From the NCBI GenBank assembly GCA_030601885.1, contig JAUWAU010000001.1, positions 351,800 to 415,799 of the forward strand: a stretch of 64,000 nucleotides of DNA, read 5' to 3'. Below are positions 24,731 to 34,296 of the stretch, piece by piece. Position 1 is the stretch's first letter, and every line of letters begins with the position of its first letter. The notes under the pieces were generated by a model. The model was not told where the DNA came from. It ran no database searches and saw only the letters and a list, made by a program, of their open reading frames with translations. The translations under genes and the position numbers were made by a program. This DNA comes from Armatimonadota bacterium (GTDB lineage: Bacteria > Armatimonadota > Zipacnadia > JAUWAU01).

Positions 24731-26989
24731 TCAGGCGCTCTTGTCGATTCTCTCGAGGTTCGCGTACTCGAGGCTGAGCTTCTTGATGCCCGCCTGCTTG
24801 AAGGCGACAGTGACGATAGCGTCCTTTCCTGAGCCCTGCTGGGTGATCACAATGCCGGCCCCGAACTTCGGGTGGCGCACCTTCGTCCCGGCCTTGAACT
24901 TGGGCGGCTCCGGCAGGATGGCAGCCACTGCGTCCGACGCCGCGCGCGCCGAAGCGGCCGCCGTCGCGGATCGGTCCCGTTGACGGCTGAGTATCTTCAC
25001 CAGATCGAGCTTCGGCCCGCCAAACGTCTCGTCGCCGCCCTCCGCGGGAGGCGCACTCATCTTCAGGGCCGTGATCTCAGCCCGGTGGTCCACGAACTCC
25101 GAAGGGAGCTCGGCTAAAAACCTCGACGCAGTGCTGTTCTGCGTCTGGCCGAAGATAGTGCGCCGGAAGGCGTACGTTAAGAACAGGTTGTGCTGCGCCC
25201 GCGTCATGCCCACGTAGCAGAGGCGACGCTCCTCCTCCAGCCCTCCGTCGTTCACCGACCGCTCGTGGGGGAATAGGCGCTCTTCCATGCCGGCGATGAA
25301 GGCCACGGGGAACTCGAGCCCCTTCGCAGAGTGCAGCGTCATCAGCGCGACGGCCTTGGCGTCGTCTTCGAGGGCGTCGATGTCTGACAGCAGAGACACG
25401 TGCTCCAGAAAGCTGGTCAGATCCGCCCCGCCGCGCCCCTGGCCGAACTTCTGCGTCACCGAGATGAGCTCCTGGAGGTTCTCCCGCCGCGTCGCCGCAT
25501 CGGCCGTGCCCGCCTCGGCGAGCGCCAGGAGATACCCGGACTCGTCGAGCATGGCTTTCGTCAACTGGGTCACGTCGAGCCTCTCGGCGCGCTCTATCAG
25601 GCTCAGCATCGTGTTCGCCAACATGGTCACCGATTCGGGGCGCGCCAGATCCTCGATCTCGGACGCCCGGCAGACCGCCTCGAAGAGGCTGATGCTATGC
25701 TCCGCGGCGAACTGATCGAGCGCCGTGAGCGTCCTGGCCCCGATGCCCCGCGGCGGCGTGTTGATAATGCGCCGCAGACTCAGACCGTCATGCGGATTCA
25801 GGATGACCTTCAGGTACGCTATGGCGTCCTTGATCTCGCGGCGATCGTAGAAGCGGAGCCCGCCGACGATGCGGTACGGGATGCTGAGGGTGAGGAAGGC
25901 CTCCTCGATGACGCGAGATTGGGCGTTGGTGCGGTACAGCACGGCGAAGTCGGACCACGGGCGCCGCCGCTCGGTGGCAAGCTGCCGGACCGTATTGGCG
26001 ATGAAGCTGGCCTCCTCTTGCTCATCGACAGCCTGGTAGCAGATGACGTTGTCGCCCGGCGGATTATCCGTCCACAGCTTCTTGGCGGCCCGGCCTTGGT
26101 TGTTCTCCACCACCGTATAGGCGCAGTCCAGGATCTTCTGCGTTGAGCGATAGTTCTGCTCGAGCTTCACCACTGCCGCGTCGGGGTAGTCCTTCTCGAA
26201 GTCGAGGATGATTTGCACATTGGCGCCGCGCCAGCCGTAGATGCTCTGATCGTCGTCACCGACGACGCAGATGTTGCGGTGAGCCGCCGCGATGGTGCTC
26301 ACCAGCCGATACTGGGCGTGGTTGATGTCCTGGTACTCATCCACCAGCACATACTGGAACCGCTGCTGATAGTGCTCCCGGGCCTCGTCCTCAGTCTGCA
26401 GCAGTTCCACGGCCCGCATGATGAGATCGTCGAAGTCCAGTGCGTTATTGGCCGCCAGGCGCTCCTCGTACAGCGCGTAGGCGCGCGCAATGACCCTATC
26501 GAACGGCGTCTTGGCGTGGCGTCTGAAGGCGTCTGGGGTGATCAGCTCGTTCTTCGCGTTACTGATCGTGTCGTGGACGGTGATGGGCTGCCAGCCCTCC
26601 CCGACGTCGAGCACAGAGAGACACTCTTTGATGAGCGCCCGTTGATCGGCGGTGTCGAAGATGCTGAAGTTGGGCTGAATGCCGATGTGGCTGCCAAACT
26701 GGCGCAGCATCCGGGCGGCCATCGAATGAAATGTGCCGGCCCACACATCCCTGGCATTCTGCCCGATGAGCGTTTGGATGCGCTCCTTCATCTCATTGGC
26801 GGCCTTGTTGGTGAACGTCACCGCCAGAATGGCGTCCGGCGCCACGCCACGCTCGTGCACGAGGTGCGCGATGCGGTACGTGAGCACGCGCGTCTTGCCG
26901 CTGCCGGCGCCGGCGAAGATGAGCAACGGGCCCTCCAGATGCTCGGCAGCCCGGCGCTGTTCGGGGTTGAGATCGTCGAGAACGGACAC
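24731..26989 (-). CDS. pcrA: ATP-dependent DNA helicase UvrD/PcrA
   Basis: This 752-residue SF1A helicase has the motifs in order. They are LNPEQRRAAEH (Q motif), GAGSGKT (I), VDEYQDINHAQ (II), DDQSIYGWRGA (III), LEQNYRST (IV), TLHSAKGLEFPVAF (V) and YVGMTRAQ (VI). The C-terminal 55 residues (GTKVRHPKFGAGIV) form the Tudor-like domain typical of PcrA, which contacts RNA polymerase. It unwinds DNA 3' to 5' in repair and replication-conflict removal. The length is normal. An extended -10 promoter lies 59 bases upstream. Confidence 0.97.
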   Translation of the reverse strand: MSVLDDLNPEQRRAAEHLEGPLLIFAGAGSGKTRVLTYRIAHLVHERGVAPDAILAVTFTNKAANEMKERIQTLIGQNARDVWAGTFHSMAARMLRQFGSHIGIQPNFSIFDTADQRALIKECLSVLDVGEGWQPITVHDTISNAKNELITPDAFRRHAKTPFDRVIARAYALYEERLAANNALDFDDLIMRAVELLQTEDEAREHYQQRFQYVLVDEYQDINHAQYRLVSTIAAAHRNICVVGDDDQSIYGWRGANVQIILDFEKDYPDAAVVKLEQNYRSTQKILDCAYTVVENNQGRAAKKLWTDNPPGDNVICYQAVDEQEEASFIANTVRQLATERRRPWSDFAVLYRTNAQSRVIEEAFLTLSIPYRIVGGLRFYDRREIKDAIAYLKVILNPHDGLSLRRIINTPPRGIGARTLTALDQFAAEHSISLFEAVCRASEIEDLARPESVTMLANTMLSLIERAERLDVTQLTKAMLDESGYLLALAEAGTADAATRRENLQELISVTQKFGQGRGGADLTSFLEHVSLLSDIDALEDDAKAVALMTLHSAKGLEFPVAFIAGMEERLFPHERSVNDGGLEEERRLCYVGMTRAQHNLFLTYAFRRTIFGQTQNSTASRFLAELPSEFVDHRAEITALKMSAPPAEGGDETFGGPKLDLVKILSRQRDRSATAAASARAASDAVAAILPEPPKFKAGTKVRHPKFGAGIVITQQGSGKDAIVTVAFKQAGIKKLSLEYANLERIDKSA

Positions 26990-27047
26990 TATCGGACTCC
27001 TGTAGCTTTTGGCGCCGAAGGGCAGCGCCTTGCCCTCACGTGCCGCG

Positions 27048-27056
27048 ATTATAGCA
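27048..27056 (-). promoter_or_regulatory. Extended -10 promoter of pcrA
   Basis: On the minus strand the sequence TGCTATAAT (27056-27048) is a perfect extended -10 box (TGn then TATAAT). It lies 59 bases before the pcrA start. No good -35 is visible, which is usual for extended -10 promoters. Confidence 0.5.
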
Positions 27057-27116
27057 CAAAGCAGTCCGGCGCGGCAGACGGGGCCTTACTGTCGGCCGGC
27101 GGAGGTGGAGCATGCG

Positions 27117-27836
27117 TCAAGGGGTCGCCGATGGCGGCTGCACGTCGATACCAAAGAGGTCGCGCTTCCACACGAGGTAGGCAATGATCGCGATCTGAAG
27201 CAAGGCGCCGAAGATCATGCCGACGGCCATGGCGCCCTGCATTACGGGCATCATTTCGGCCGGAGGGGGGAACGGATGCTGCTGCAGTGCCTGGTCCAGT
27301 ATCACGTCCATGCGGGGAATCGTCAGAAGCGAGTTGAGCGCCGAGAACAAGCACTCCACGATCGCCGCCCACCAGCCCCAACGGGACATGAATATGAGCC
27401 CGACGGCGATGGCAGCGGTCACGAGGCCGTATATCAGGTAAAAGAGCCTGCCCGCCGGGCCGGTGAGCATGATGCCGAAAACGAATCCGGGCTGCCCGAC
27501 TGCCGCCTGCATCAGCCCAGAGGCGGCGCCAACGAACGTGAGTACGATGATAATGATAAGAAGAACCGGCTTGCCGGCGCGCCTCGGCGGCGGATACGGC
27601 CAGCCGTATTGCGTTGGCGGATATGGATAAGGCGGATACACGGGTGGCTGCCCAGGCTGCTGGGGCTCCGGATAGGCGGGTTGCTGAGTTGGCGGCTGTG
27701 GCGCACCCGGGCCCGGTGGCGTTTCCGGCGTGGCGGGCGGCGCTGCTGCCTGCGGCTGTGGCTGGGTCGCTGCTCGGCAGTTGGCGCATAGCGTCTGCCC
27801 TTCTGGGATCTCCGCACCGCACTTCTCGCACGTCAT
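27117..27836 (-). CDS. Zinc-ribbon, proline-rich membrane protein
   Basis: The ATG at 27836 has GGGAGGTG upstream and gives 239 residues. Residues 2-19 are a zinc ribbon (CEKCGAEIPEGQTLCANC, two CxxC pairs). A disordered Pro/Gln-rich linker of about 60 residues follows, then three or four membrane helices (VLLIIIIVLTFVGAA onward). This architecture is common in bacteria and usually unassigned. The zinc ribbon is cytoplasmic by topology prediction. I cannot assign a function. The nearest genes, pcrA and a methyltransferase, give no strong hint. Confidence 0.8.
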   Translation of the reverse strand: MTCEKCGAEIPEGQTLCANCRAATQPQPQAAAPPATPETPPGPGAPQPPTQQPAYPEPQQPGQPPVYPPYPYPPTQYGWPYPPPRRAGKPVLLIIIIVLTFVGAASGLMQAAVGQPGFVFGIMLTGPAGRLFYLIYGLVTAAIAVGLIFMSRWGWWAAIVECLFSALNSLLTIPRMDVILDQALQQHPFPPPAEMMPVMQGAMAVGMIFGALLQIAIIAYLVWKRDLFGIDVQPPSATP

Positions 27837-27960
27837 CTCTGGACACCTCCCTCCCCCATGAGTCTGTATTGCACGCCGCTTCAGGAAATCCTTCCCTACC
27901 CAGCGTTGCGGTGCTCTGGCACTCAATCGTGCGTACCTGCGCCTCGCCGCCTCCGGCACC

Positions 27961-28683
27961 CTATCGCTTGACGCCGCTTAGCACCAGGAATTCGCGCCGC
28001 ACCCAGTCGGTGATCCCGGCATCCCGCACCAAATCTCGTGCCACGCCGAGGCACACGCCCTGCCGACGGGCGACTCGCTCGGCGAACTCGTTCGCGTTGA
28101 CGCGGTAGCCTGAGCTGATGCGCTCGCCGTGTGTCACGCAGCAGCCGTGCTGGCGCAGCAGACGGCGTAACCCCGGAATGTCCTCAAGCCAGACGCGCAA
28201 AGTGCCCGGTTGCGGGCGGACCGGAGCGTTGCTGCCCAGATAGCCCATGTGCTGGTCTCTGGGAGAGTACGCCGCAAGCACCAGTGTGCTCCCAGGCTTC
28301 AGCGTTCGGAGCGCCTCCGACACAATGGGGCCCTTGTCCGGATAATCGTCGAGCACAAAGAGCAAAAACCCGACGTCGAACGCCTCAGCGGGAAAGGAAA
28401 GCTGGCGCAGCTCAGCGATAGCCACGTGGTCCATTCGCGTGGCCGCGCGGACCGCGAGCACTGCCGCTCGCTCCACCCCGAGAATGCGCGGCGTCCCGGC
28501 ATGCAGAGACAGTTGCCCCGTGCCGCAGCCGAAATCGGCCGCCGTTGCCGTGTCGCGTGCCAGCAAGGGTGCCGCCAACGCTGCCGCGCGTACCAGGGCG
28601 GGCTTCCGGCCGAGCCCGGTCACGGCGCGGTCGAGCCGGTCGGGGCTGAGGTGCGCCCAGAATTCTCTGACCGGATCGGGCAA
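27961..28683 (-). CDS. Class I SAM-dependent methyltransferase
   Basis: The 240-residue protein has AADFGCGTGQLSLHA near residue 48 (SAM-binding motif I), an acidic residue at the end of the second strand, and FDVGFLLFVLDDYPD (motif III region). These are typical of class I methyltransferases with a ubiE/UbiG-like core. The start is the rare TTG at 28683, supported by AGAGGAG about 9 bases upstream. The substrate is unknown. It stands alone between a zinc-ribbon membrane protein and a dehydrogenase on the other strand. Confidence 0.85.
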   Translation of the reverse strand: MPDPVREFWAHLSPDRLDRAVTGLGRKPALVRAAALAAPLLARDTATAADFGCGTGQLSLHAGTPRILGVERAAVLAVRAATRMDHVAIAELRQLSFPAEAFDVGFLLFVLDDYPDKGPIVSEALRTLKPGSTLVLAAYSPRDQHMGYLGSNAPVRPQPGTLRVWLEDIPGLRRLLRQHGCCVTHGERISSGYRVNANEFAERVARRQGVCLGVARDLVRDAGITDWVRREFLVLSGVKR

Positions 28684-28958
28684 TATCCGCAGCTCCTCTT
28701 TCCGAAGGTACTCGCATGTGCGCGCGGTTGCGCTACTCCGAGCCGGTCCGCGGAACGCCCCGGCGGCACGCCCGGCATGCTTCGCGCCGCACTGCGCCCT
28801 CCCCTTGCCGATGTCTACGCGGCGTATGCGGGGGCGCCGTATTCATTAGAGGAGTATCCACCCGCCGACACGAAAGCGGTAGCCGAGGCGTCTGCCTGTC
28901 GCAGCGCCAGGCCGCATCGTTACCATCGCGGCTGCCCAGTAAGGAGGCCCAGTGAACC

Positions 28959-29969
28959 ATGAACCAGATCAAGCTCGCCTTCATCGGCTGCGGCTCCCAC
29001 TCCTCAGCCTGCCTTCAGCCCAACATCGCGCACATCCCGCAGATCGAATTCGTCGCCACCTGCGATCTGGACGAGGAGAAAGCGCGCTCGTGCGCCCGGC
29101 GATTCGGCGCTCTGGCGGCGTATGCCGATTACCGGGAGATGCTCGCGAAAGAGAACCTGGACGCGGTCGGCATCTGTGGGCCGGCCCAGATGCACACCGA
29201 GGTCGGTATCGCGTGTCTGGATGCCGGACTGCACGTGTTCCTGGAGAAGCCACACGCCGTGAGCGTGGAGGAGAGCGCGCGGGTGTGTCAGGCCGCGGAG
29301 CGCAACGGCAAGTTCGGCATGGTGGCCACCATGTGGCGGCACGCGAAGGCGTATACGATAGCCAAGGACCTCATGGGGAGCGACGATTTCGGGCACCCGA
29401 TTCTGTTCGAGGGGTACTACCTCACGCCGGGGCCGCGGCAGCCGCTGTGGGGTCTGGACTCGCTCAGGTGGTCGCATCTGCTCGGCCAGACGGTTCACCC
29501 GGTGGACTGCATGCGCTTCCTCATGGGCGACGTGACGGAAGTGTACGCCAAGATCCACGAGCGGTCCGACGGGGTGCTCTCTTACGCGCCGCACTTCCAG
29601 TTCACCAGCGGCGCGGTCGGAACGCTGTGCGTCACCTCCGGCGCGGCGGCCATCGACATGCAGACGCTGGTGGCGGGCGACAAGGGGATGGCCGTCGAAG
29701 TCACCAACATGATCCACGTGCGCTGCGTCCGAAGCCCGGCCTGGGTCGGGCAGGGCGGTTACCGGGACTATCCCACACACGAATGGGACGCCGGCTCGTA
29801 CTACCTCGGCCACGCCCGGCATGGATATATCGAGGAGCTGACGCACTTCGCCGATTCGATCCTGAAGAACGAGCAGCCGCGCGCCAGCCTCGTAGACGCT
29901 CACGAGGGCCTGCGGATTTGCCGGGCCATCATCGACAGCGATGCCCAGGGCGCGCCGGTGACGCTGTAA
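28959..29969 (+). CDS. Gfo/Idh/MocA family oxidoreductase
   Basis: The 336-residue protein starts IKLAFIGCGSHS with the Rossmann strand-turn, has CDLDEEKA at the end of strand two for NAD(P) selection, and LEKPHA at residues 95-100, the EKP signature of this family. A C-terminal alpha/beta domain follows, with HPVDCMRFL on the active-site side. Family members oxidise or epimerise sugar hydroxyls. AAGGAGG lies 12 bases upstream. The following gene is a glycoside hydrolase on the opposite strand, so a sugar catabolic role is plausible. Substrate is unknown. Confidence 0.92.
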   Translation: MNQIKLAFIGCGSHSSACLQPNIAHIPQIEFVATCDLDEEKARSCARRFGALAAYADYREMLAKENLDAVGICGPAQMHTEVGIACLDAGLHVFLEKPHAVSVEESARVCQAAERNGKFGMVATMWRHAKAYTIAKDLMGSDDFGHPILFEGYYLTPGPRQPLWGLDSLRWSHLLGQTVHPVDCMRFLMGDVTEVYAKIHERSDGVLSYAPHFQFTSGAVGTLCVTSGAAAIDMQTLVAGDKGMAVEVTNMIHVRCVRSPAWVGQGGYRDYPTHEWDAGSYYLGHARHGYIEELTHFADSILKNEQPRASLVDAHEGLRICRAIIDSDAQGAPVTL

Positions 29970-30008
29970 GCCAATTGGTGAGCTGGATTGCGGGCGCAAG
30001 TGCGCGGT

Positions 30009-32348
30009 TCAATCCGGCTCGAACTCGACGTCCAATACGTGTTCGCCCGCCGGGATCGGGATAGCCAGGCGGCCGCGAGCCGCTGCTCCGCGTGATGAGC
30101 GGCCGTCGATGCGCGCCACGGCCCGCCTCCCTGGCGGAACGGCCACGCGCACGCGACAGCCGGTCGATGACCTCACGCGCGCGTGGGCTTTGTCCTGCCC
30201 CCAGCCGAATTCGCGGACGACAACGGGCGCGTCGGCTGCGAACAGCAGCCGATCGCCACGAGTGAGCTTCGTCCCGCGTGCGCCAGTTTCGACGGCGTAC
30301 CGATGCCCCCGGACGGTAACGTTGCGCAGGCAGCACTCGCCGGCCGGGCCCAGCCATCCGAACCGCAGGCCGTTCCACGGCCCGACGTCTATCATCTCCT
30401 GCAGCGCCATCAGCGGCAGCAGCGCGCCGTGGCGCTGAAATGGCTCGCCAATGCCTTCGCCGGTGGATGCGTCGTACCAGGCGCGCCAGCCCCCGCCCGT
30501 GTGTGGCGCTCGGTGGAGCAGCTTGGCGGACCGCTGCGCGAGCCCTGCCGCCGCATCGTCGTAGCCGTAGCGCTTCAGCCCCTCGTACAGGATGTAGTTC
30601 GCCACCGGCGACACGGCGCCCCGCCAGCGCGCAGCGGGATCGTAGGTCGGGTCGGCGCGCGAGATCGTGGGGACCATCCACCTGCCCCAGAACTCGGACT
30701 CGTCCAGCAGCCGCCGAACCATCCTGTCCGCACGTGCCTTGGTGGGGATGCCCGCCAGCAGGGGATAGAAGGAGGCCGGCGTTTTGCATCGGTCGAACCG
30801 GCCGTCCCAGCGGCGGCTCAGGTACATCCCCTCGGCATCGTCCCAGAGAGAGACGTTGATCCGTTCCTTGATGGCCTCATATTCCCGTGCCAGCACGGCG
30901 GCCTCCATGGGACGCTCCAAGGCCTCTGCCATCCTCGACAGGCACCAGGCGTCCAGAGCGCGGAAGCTGTTCAGGTCGATGGCGTTCAGGGCCATCGTAC
31001 GGGTCGTCTCGTTGAAGCCTGCACCGTCCCACATGGGGCTGCCAGCCATGCCCGACTCGAGCTTCGCCTCCGCCATGGTGTTCCCGCCCCACTCGAGCAG
31101 CCCGTCGGCGTTGCCATCGCGCCGCGGCGTGCCCGTTCCCACACCGCCTGTCCACCACTGATACCAGCGCAGGAGGCGGGGATAAGCGTACTCGAGGAGC
31201 GCCCGATCCCCGAAGCGCTCGTGCAGCTTCAGGGCGCAGTACGAGCCCAACGGAGGCTGCGACCAGTTGGAAGCGGCACCGTCGTCGCCGACGAACCCGG
31301 GAACGCACCCGTTCACGAGCTGCGTCTCGCACAGCGTGTAGACAATGTCGTAGGCAAGCGACTTGCCCTGCATCGACGCCGCCAGCGCGCTGAGGAAGGC
31401 ATCCGGACCGGAGACATTGGCCTCCGCGGTGTTGGAAGGCGCGCGCGATGTCAGATACGTGCTTCCGCTGCCCGGACAATACGCGACCAGGTGAAACAAA
31501 GTGCTGGCGACGGCGTCTGCTGCCCCGGCGATGGCACCCTCGCCCAGTATCCGTCGCCGCTGATACCTGGCGAGAGCGCCGTCGAGCGCGGCGTCAACGG
31601 CTCCGGGGGATACCTCGAATGTGGCGATCGGCTTTGTCCCCACCTGTCCCCTCAGGGCCAGTCTCTCTCCCCCAGCGAGGGGAAAGCGCAAGTTCAGGCC
31701 GCTGCCAGCCGCAACTTCTTCGATGCTGGGGGTGCGCGAGCGCCGGTCGGCCTCCAGGCGGAAATGGCACGCCGGGACATCATCCGCGGCGGTGCCGCTC
31801 CACGCCACAATGCCCCTGAGAGTGGAGCTGACATCGTAGTTTGCCGTGATGCCGTAAGGGAAGTACGGCTCGACGACGATCTCGCACGGGGCTGAGACCT
31901 CAACGGTGGCGATCGCACTTGCGTCGCCCTGTTTGCCCCAGCGAAACAGCACGTCCGGCGGTGGCGATGTCGGGAGGGGGGCCGAGGCACCGAGTGCCGC
32001 GACCGGGATTGCCCTGGGGAGACGCCAACTCAGCTCGCCGTATGACCCATCAGGAGCACGCGGCCCCAGTGCGATGAGCGCATCCTCGACATCGCGCCCC
32101 GCGAGCCGGACGCCCTCATACACCGTCACGATCCGCACCCCGAATACCGCCTCGCCAGGGCCAATGAACACCAATGCGGCCCGCTCCGCCGGATCGAGAG
32201 CCCCGATCACCGGCCTCGACACCCCCGGCGCGGTGACCCATGGGCTCTGCGCAGGCACGGCGGGCGCCGTGACAGCGAGATGCAGCATGGCCGACGCCCA
32301 CATCGCGGCTGCCGGCCGGCAATTGTGCCTGCTCTCGCCCGGTTTCAC
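30009..32348 (-). CDS. Secreted (alpha/alpha)6-barrel glycoside hydrolase (GH63/MGH1-like)
   Basis: I chose the GTG at 32348 because AGAGGAG precedes it, giving 779 residues. The first 35 residues are a signal-peptide-like segment ending PAVPAQS. The N-terminal half is beta-rich, and the C-terminal half is helical with GGNTMAEAKLESGMAGSPMWD, LDAWCLSRMAEAL and WRGAVSPVANYILYEGLKRYG. These are typical of trehalase/GH63/mannosylglycerate-hydrolase-like barrels. The final 70 residues form a beta module. It probably trims oligosaccharides outside the cytoplasm. Exact family cannot be settled by eye. Its start faces the divergent hydrolase gene at 32512. Confidence 0.78.
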   Translation of the reverse strand: MKPGESRHNCRPAAAMWASAMLHLAVTAPAVPAQSPWVTAPGVSRPVIGALDPAERAALVFIGPGEAVFGVRIVTVYEGVRLAGRDVEDALIALGPRAPDGSYGELSWRLPRAIPVAALGASAPLPTSPPPDVLFRWGKQGDASAIATVEVSAPCEIVVEPYFPYGITANYDVSSTLRGIVAWSGTAADDVPACHFRLEADRRSRTPSIEEVAAGSGLNLRFPLAGGERLALRGQVGTKPIATFEVSPGAVDAALDGALARYQRRRILGEGAIAGAADAVASTLFHLVAYCPGSGSTYLTSRAPSNTAEANVSGPDAFLSALAASMQGKSLAYDIVYTLCETQLVNGCVPGFVGDDGAASNWSQPPLGSYCALKLHERFGDRALLEYAYPRLLRWYQWWTGGVGTGTPRRDGNADGLLEWGGNTMAEAKLESGMAGSPMWDGAGFNETTRTMALNAIDLNSFRALDAWCLSRMAEALERPMEAAVLAREYEAIKERINVSLWDDAEGMYLSRRWDGRFDRCKTPASFYPLLAGIPTKARADRMVRRLLDESEFWGRWMVPTISRADPTYDPAARWRGAVSPVANYILYEGLKRYGYDDAAAGLAQRSAKLLHRAPHTGGGWRAWYDASTGEGIGEPFQRHGALLPLMALQEMIDVGPWNGLRFGWLGPAGECCLRNVTVRGHRYAVETGARGTKLTRGDRLLFAADAPVVVREFGWGQDKAHARVRSSTGCRVRVAVPPGRRAVARIDGRSSRGAAARGRLAIPIPAGEHVLDVEFEPD

Positions 32349-32511
32349 GCGGTCTCCTCTCACATGGACAGGTTCGCGGCCACAGTTCCGCGAAATCGCG
32401 CGCGACCCTCGTTGCCCGCCAACTGGATTCTCGCCAGTGCGCACGTGCGATCGGTCAGCTCCACCGCCGTCGCTGAGGCCACAGAGGCAGGCGGAGCCAA
32501 GGAGGACCAAC

Positions 32512-34122
32512 ATGTCCGCCGGAAACTTCGCTCGGATTCTTCTCCTCTCGACCTTGGTGGCCGCCTTAACTGAGACTGGAAAGGGGAGTGCCATGTCAGA
32601 TACCTTCGCTCGCCACCCGGACAATCCGCGCTGCTTTGTCTATCGCGGGAAGCCGATCGTGCTCATCACGGCCACTGAGCACTATGGCGCGGTGCTCAAT
32701 GGCGACTTCGACTACGTCACCTACCTGGACGAGCTGGCGGGGAACCATCTCAATCTCTCGCGCACGTTCACCTTCTACCGCGAGCTGGAGGGCTCCATTC
32801 CCCCGCTGGGATACGCGAACACCCTGGCGCCGCGCCCGGGCCGCGAGGTGCTGCCGTGGAAGCGCCCGGGACCGGGAAAGGCCAACGACGGCGGGCTGAA
32901 GTTCGACCTGAGGCAGTGGAATCCGGAGTACTTCGCCAGGTTCAGGGACTTTCTCACTGAGGCCGCGCGCCGCGATGTCATCGTGGAGGTCGTGCTGTTC
33001 TGCAACCCGTACAACACGAAGGGGCAGTGGGCCTGGTTCCCGTGCCACAGGGACAACAACGTCAACGGCGTGGGCGGCGGCATCACGGACCAGTGGCAGT
33101 TCCTCGAGGGGCTCGACCCGACGGTGCTTGAGTTCCAGAAGGCGTTCACGCGAAGAATGGTGCAGGAGCTGAACGAGTTCGATAACATCTACTTCGAGAT
33201 CTGCAACGAGACGTCGTCGCGCGGCCGCGGCAAGGAGTCGTCGGCGCGGATCGTGGAGTGGCACTTGACGCTGTGCGGTGTGATCAGGGAGACCGAGGAG
33301 TCGCTGCCCAAGAAGCACGTCATCGCCGTCAACGCCCACGATCAGCTCGCGGTCTACACGGAGGACGGGAAGAAATACATCGAGACGGGCGATGCGGCGT
33401 ACTTCGATGATCGGCGGGTGGATATCATCAACTATCACTACATCAGCCGGCGGGAGCCGGGGAAGGGTACCGCGGTCTATTACCCGGGGATGCCGAAGGA
33501 GGGGCACGTCGGGAACATCTGGGCCTTTATGAAGTCCCGGCGCCACGTGCGCAAGCCCATCGTGTTCGACGAGAACTGGGCCGGCGTGGTGCGCGGCAAC
33601 CCGACGAACTGGGATCGCAACCGGATGGAGGCCTGGGAGACGATCCTCGCGGGCGGCGCGGGCTTCGACCACCTGGACTGGTCTTTCACTCCGGAGGACG
33701 AGACCGGCTCGGGCAAGGCGCCCATCGGCGACGGGCGGCACCTGGACGGGCGGGCCCTGCGGAAGCAGCTCGGCGCACTCGCGGACCTGTGGCGCGAGTG
33801 CGGGCCGGCGGAGATGGCGCCGAACGACGATCTGATCGTTTCAGTCCCGGAGCATTGTCGCGGCTTCGCTTCGAGCCGCGCCGACGGTAAGCTGCAGGTG
33901 GTGTATGTGGCCGATGCGCGCGGGTACGACGACGGCTTCGGTGGGCCGCTGCGGGGGGACGTGACCTTGAGGCTGGAGAAGGGCAGCTACCGCCTGCGAA
34001 TTCTGAACCCAGTCACGGTGGAGTGGTCGGATGGGGGCACTATACGAGCCAAGGGGGACGAGACTCACATTCCCCTGCCCGAGTTTCGGCAGGATTGTGC
34101 GGTGGTGGTTGGCAGGGCGTGA
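32512..34122 (+). CDS. Secreted TIM-barrel glycoside hydrolase (cellulase-like/GH5-like superfamily)
   Basis: The ATG at 32512 is preceded by AAGGAGGACC and gives 536 residues. A short hydrophobic N-terminus (ARILLLSTLVAAL) is a likely signal. The barrel has motifs of clan-A-like hydrolases: FDNIYFEICNETSS (catalytic Asn-Glu of the acid/base) and KPIVFDENWAGVV (likely second catalytic Glu). A C-terminal beta module closes with RLEKGSYRLRILNP. The same protein is copied in pieces at 38134-38349 (C-terminus) and 40502-40735 (middle). It is secreted and probably degrades plant or microbial polysaccharide. The exact GH family is not resolved. Confidence 0.8.
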   Translation: MSAGNFARILLLSTLVAALTETGKGSAMSDTFARHPDNPRCFVYRGKPIVLITATEHYGAVLNGDFDYVTYLDELAGNHLNLSRTFTFYRELEGSIPPLGYANTLAPRPGREVLPWKRPGPGKANDGGLKFDLRQWNPEYFARFRDFLTEAARRDVIVEVVLFCNPYNTKGQWAWFPCHRDNNVNGVGGGITDQWQFLEGLDPTVLEFQKAFTRRMVQELNEFDNIYFEICNETSSRGRGKESSARIVEWHLTLCGVIRETEESLPKKHVIAVNAHDQLAVYTEDGKKYIETGDAAYFDDRRVDIINYHYISRREPGKGTAVYYPGMPKEGHVGNIWAFMKSRRHVRKPIVFDENWAGVVRGNPTNWDRNRMEAWETILAGGAGFDHLDWSFTPEDETGSGKAPIGDGRHLDGRALRKQLGALADLWRECGPAEMAPNDDLIVSVPEHCRGFASSRADGKLQVVYVADARGYDDGFGGPLRGDVTLRLEKGSYRLRILNPVTVEWSDGGTIRAKGDETHIPLPEFRQDCAVVVGRA

Positions 34123-34143
34123 CAAGGCCCGAGTCATCTGAAT

Positions 34144-34191
34144 GCAGGCAAGGATGCCTGCGGCCCCTGGGAGCGCAGGCTTCCAGCCTGC
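34144..34191. repeat. Two small perfect hairpins between convergent genes
   Basis: GCAGGCA/TGCCTGC (34144-34161, loop AGGA) and GCAGGCT/AGCCTGC (34175-34191, loop TCC) are perfect 7-bp hairpins. They sit between the hydrolase stop and the CHAT-STAND gene stop and could serve as a bidirectional terminator. GCAGGCTnCCAGCCTGC-like units also occur at 45471-45487, so these belong to a dispersed palindrome family. Confidence 0.55.
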
Positions 34192-34296
34192 ACGTCGTCG
34201 CCAAACCCCTGGGTCCCCTTCGCGCCAGCGTGGGGGCAACCCCGTAGGTTTTCCCGTAGCTGCGCCAGGTGGCGGGAGGGTAAGGTGGCCATTGCG

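Noticed and set aside
30183..31895. 570-codon plus-strand open frame opposite the (alpha/alpha)6 hydrolase
   Set aside because: No recognisable domain; the composition is that of an antisense frame of a GC-rich gene.
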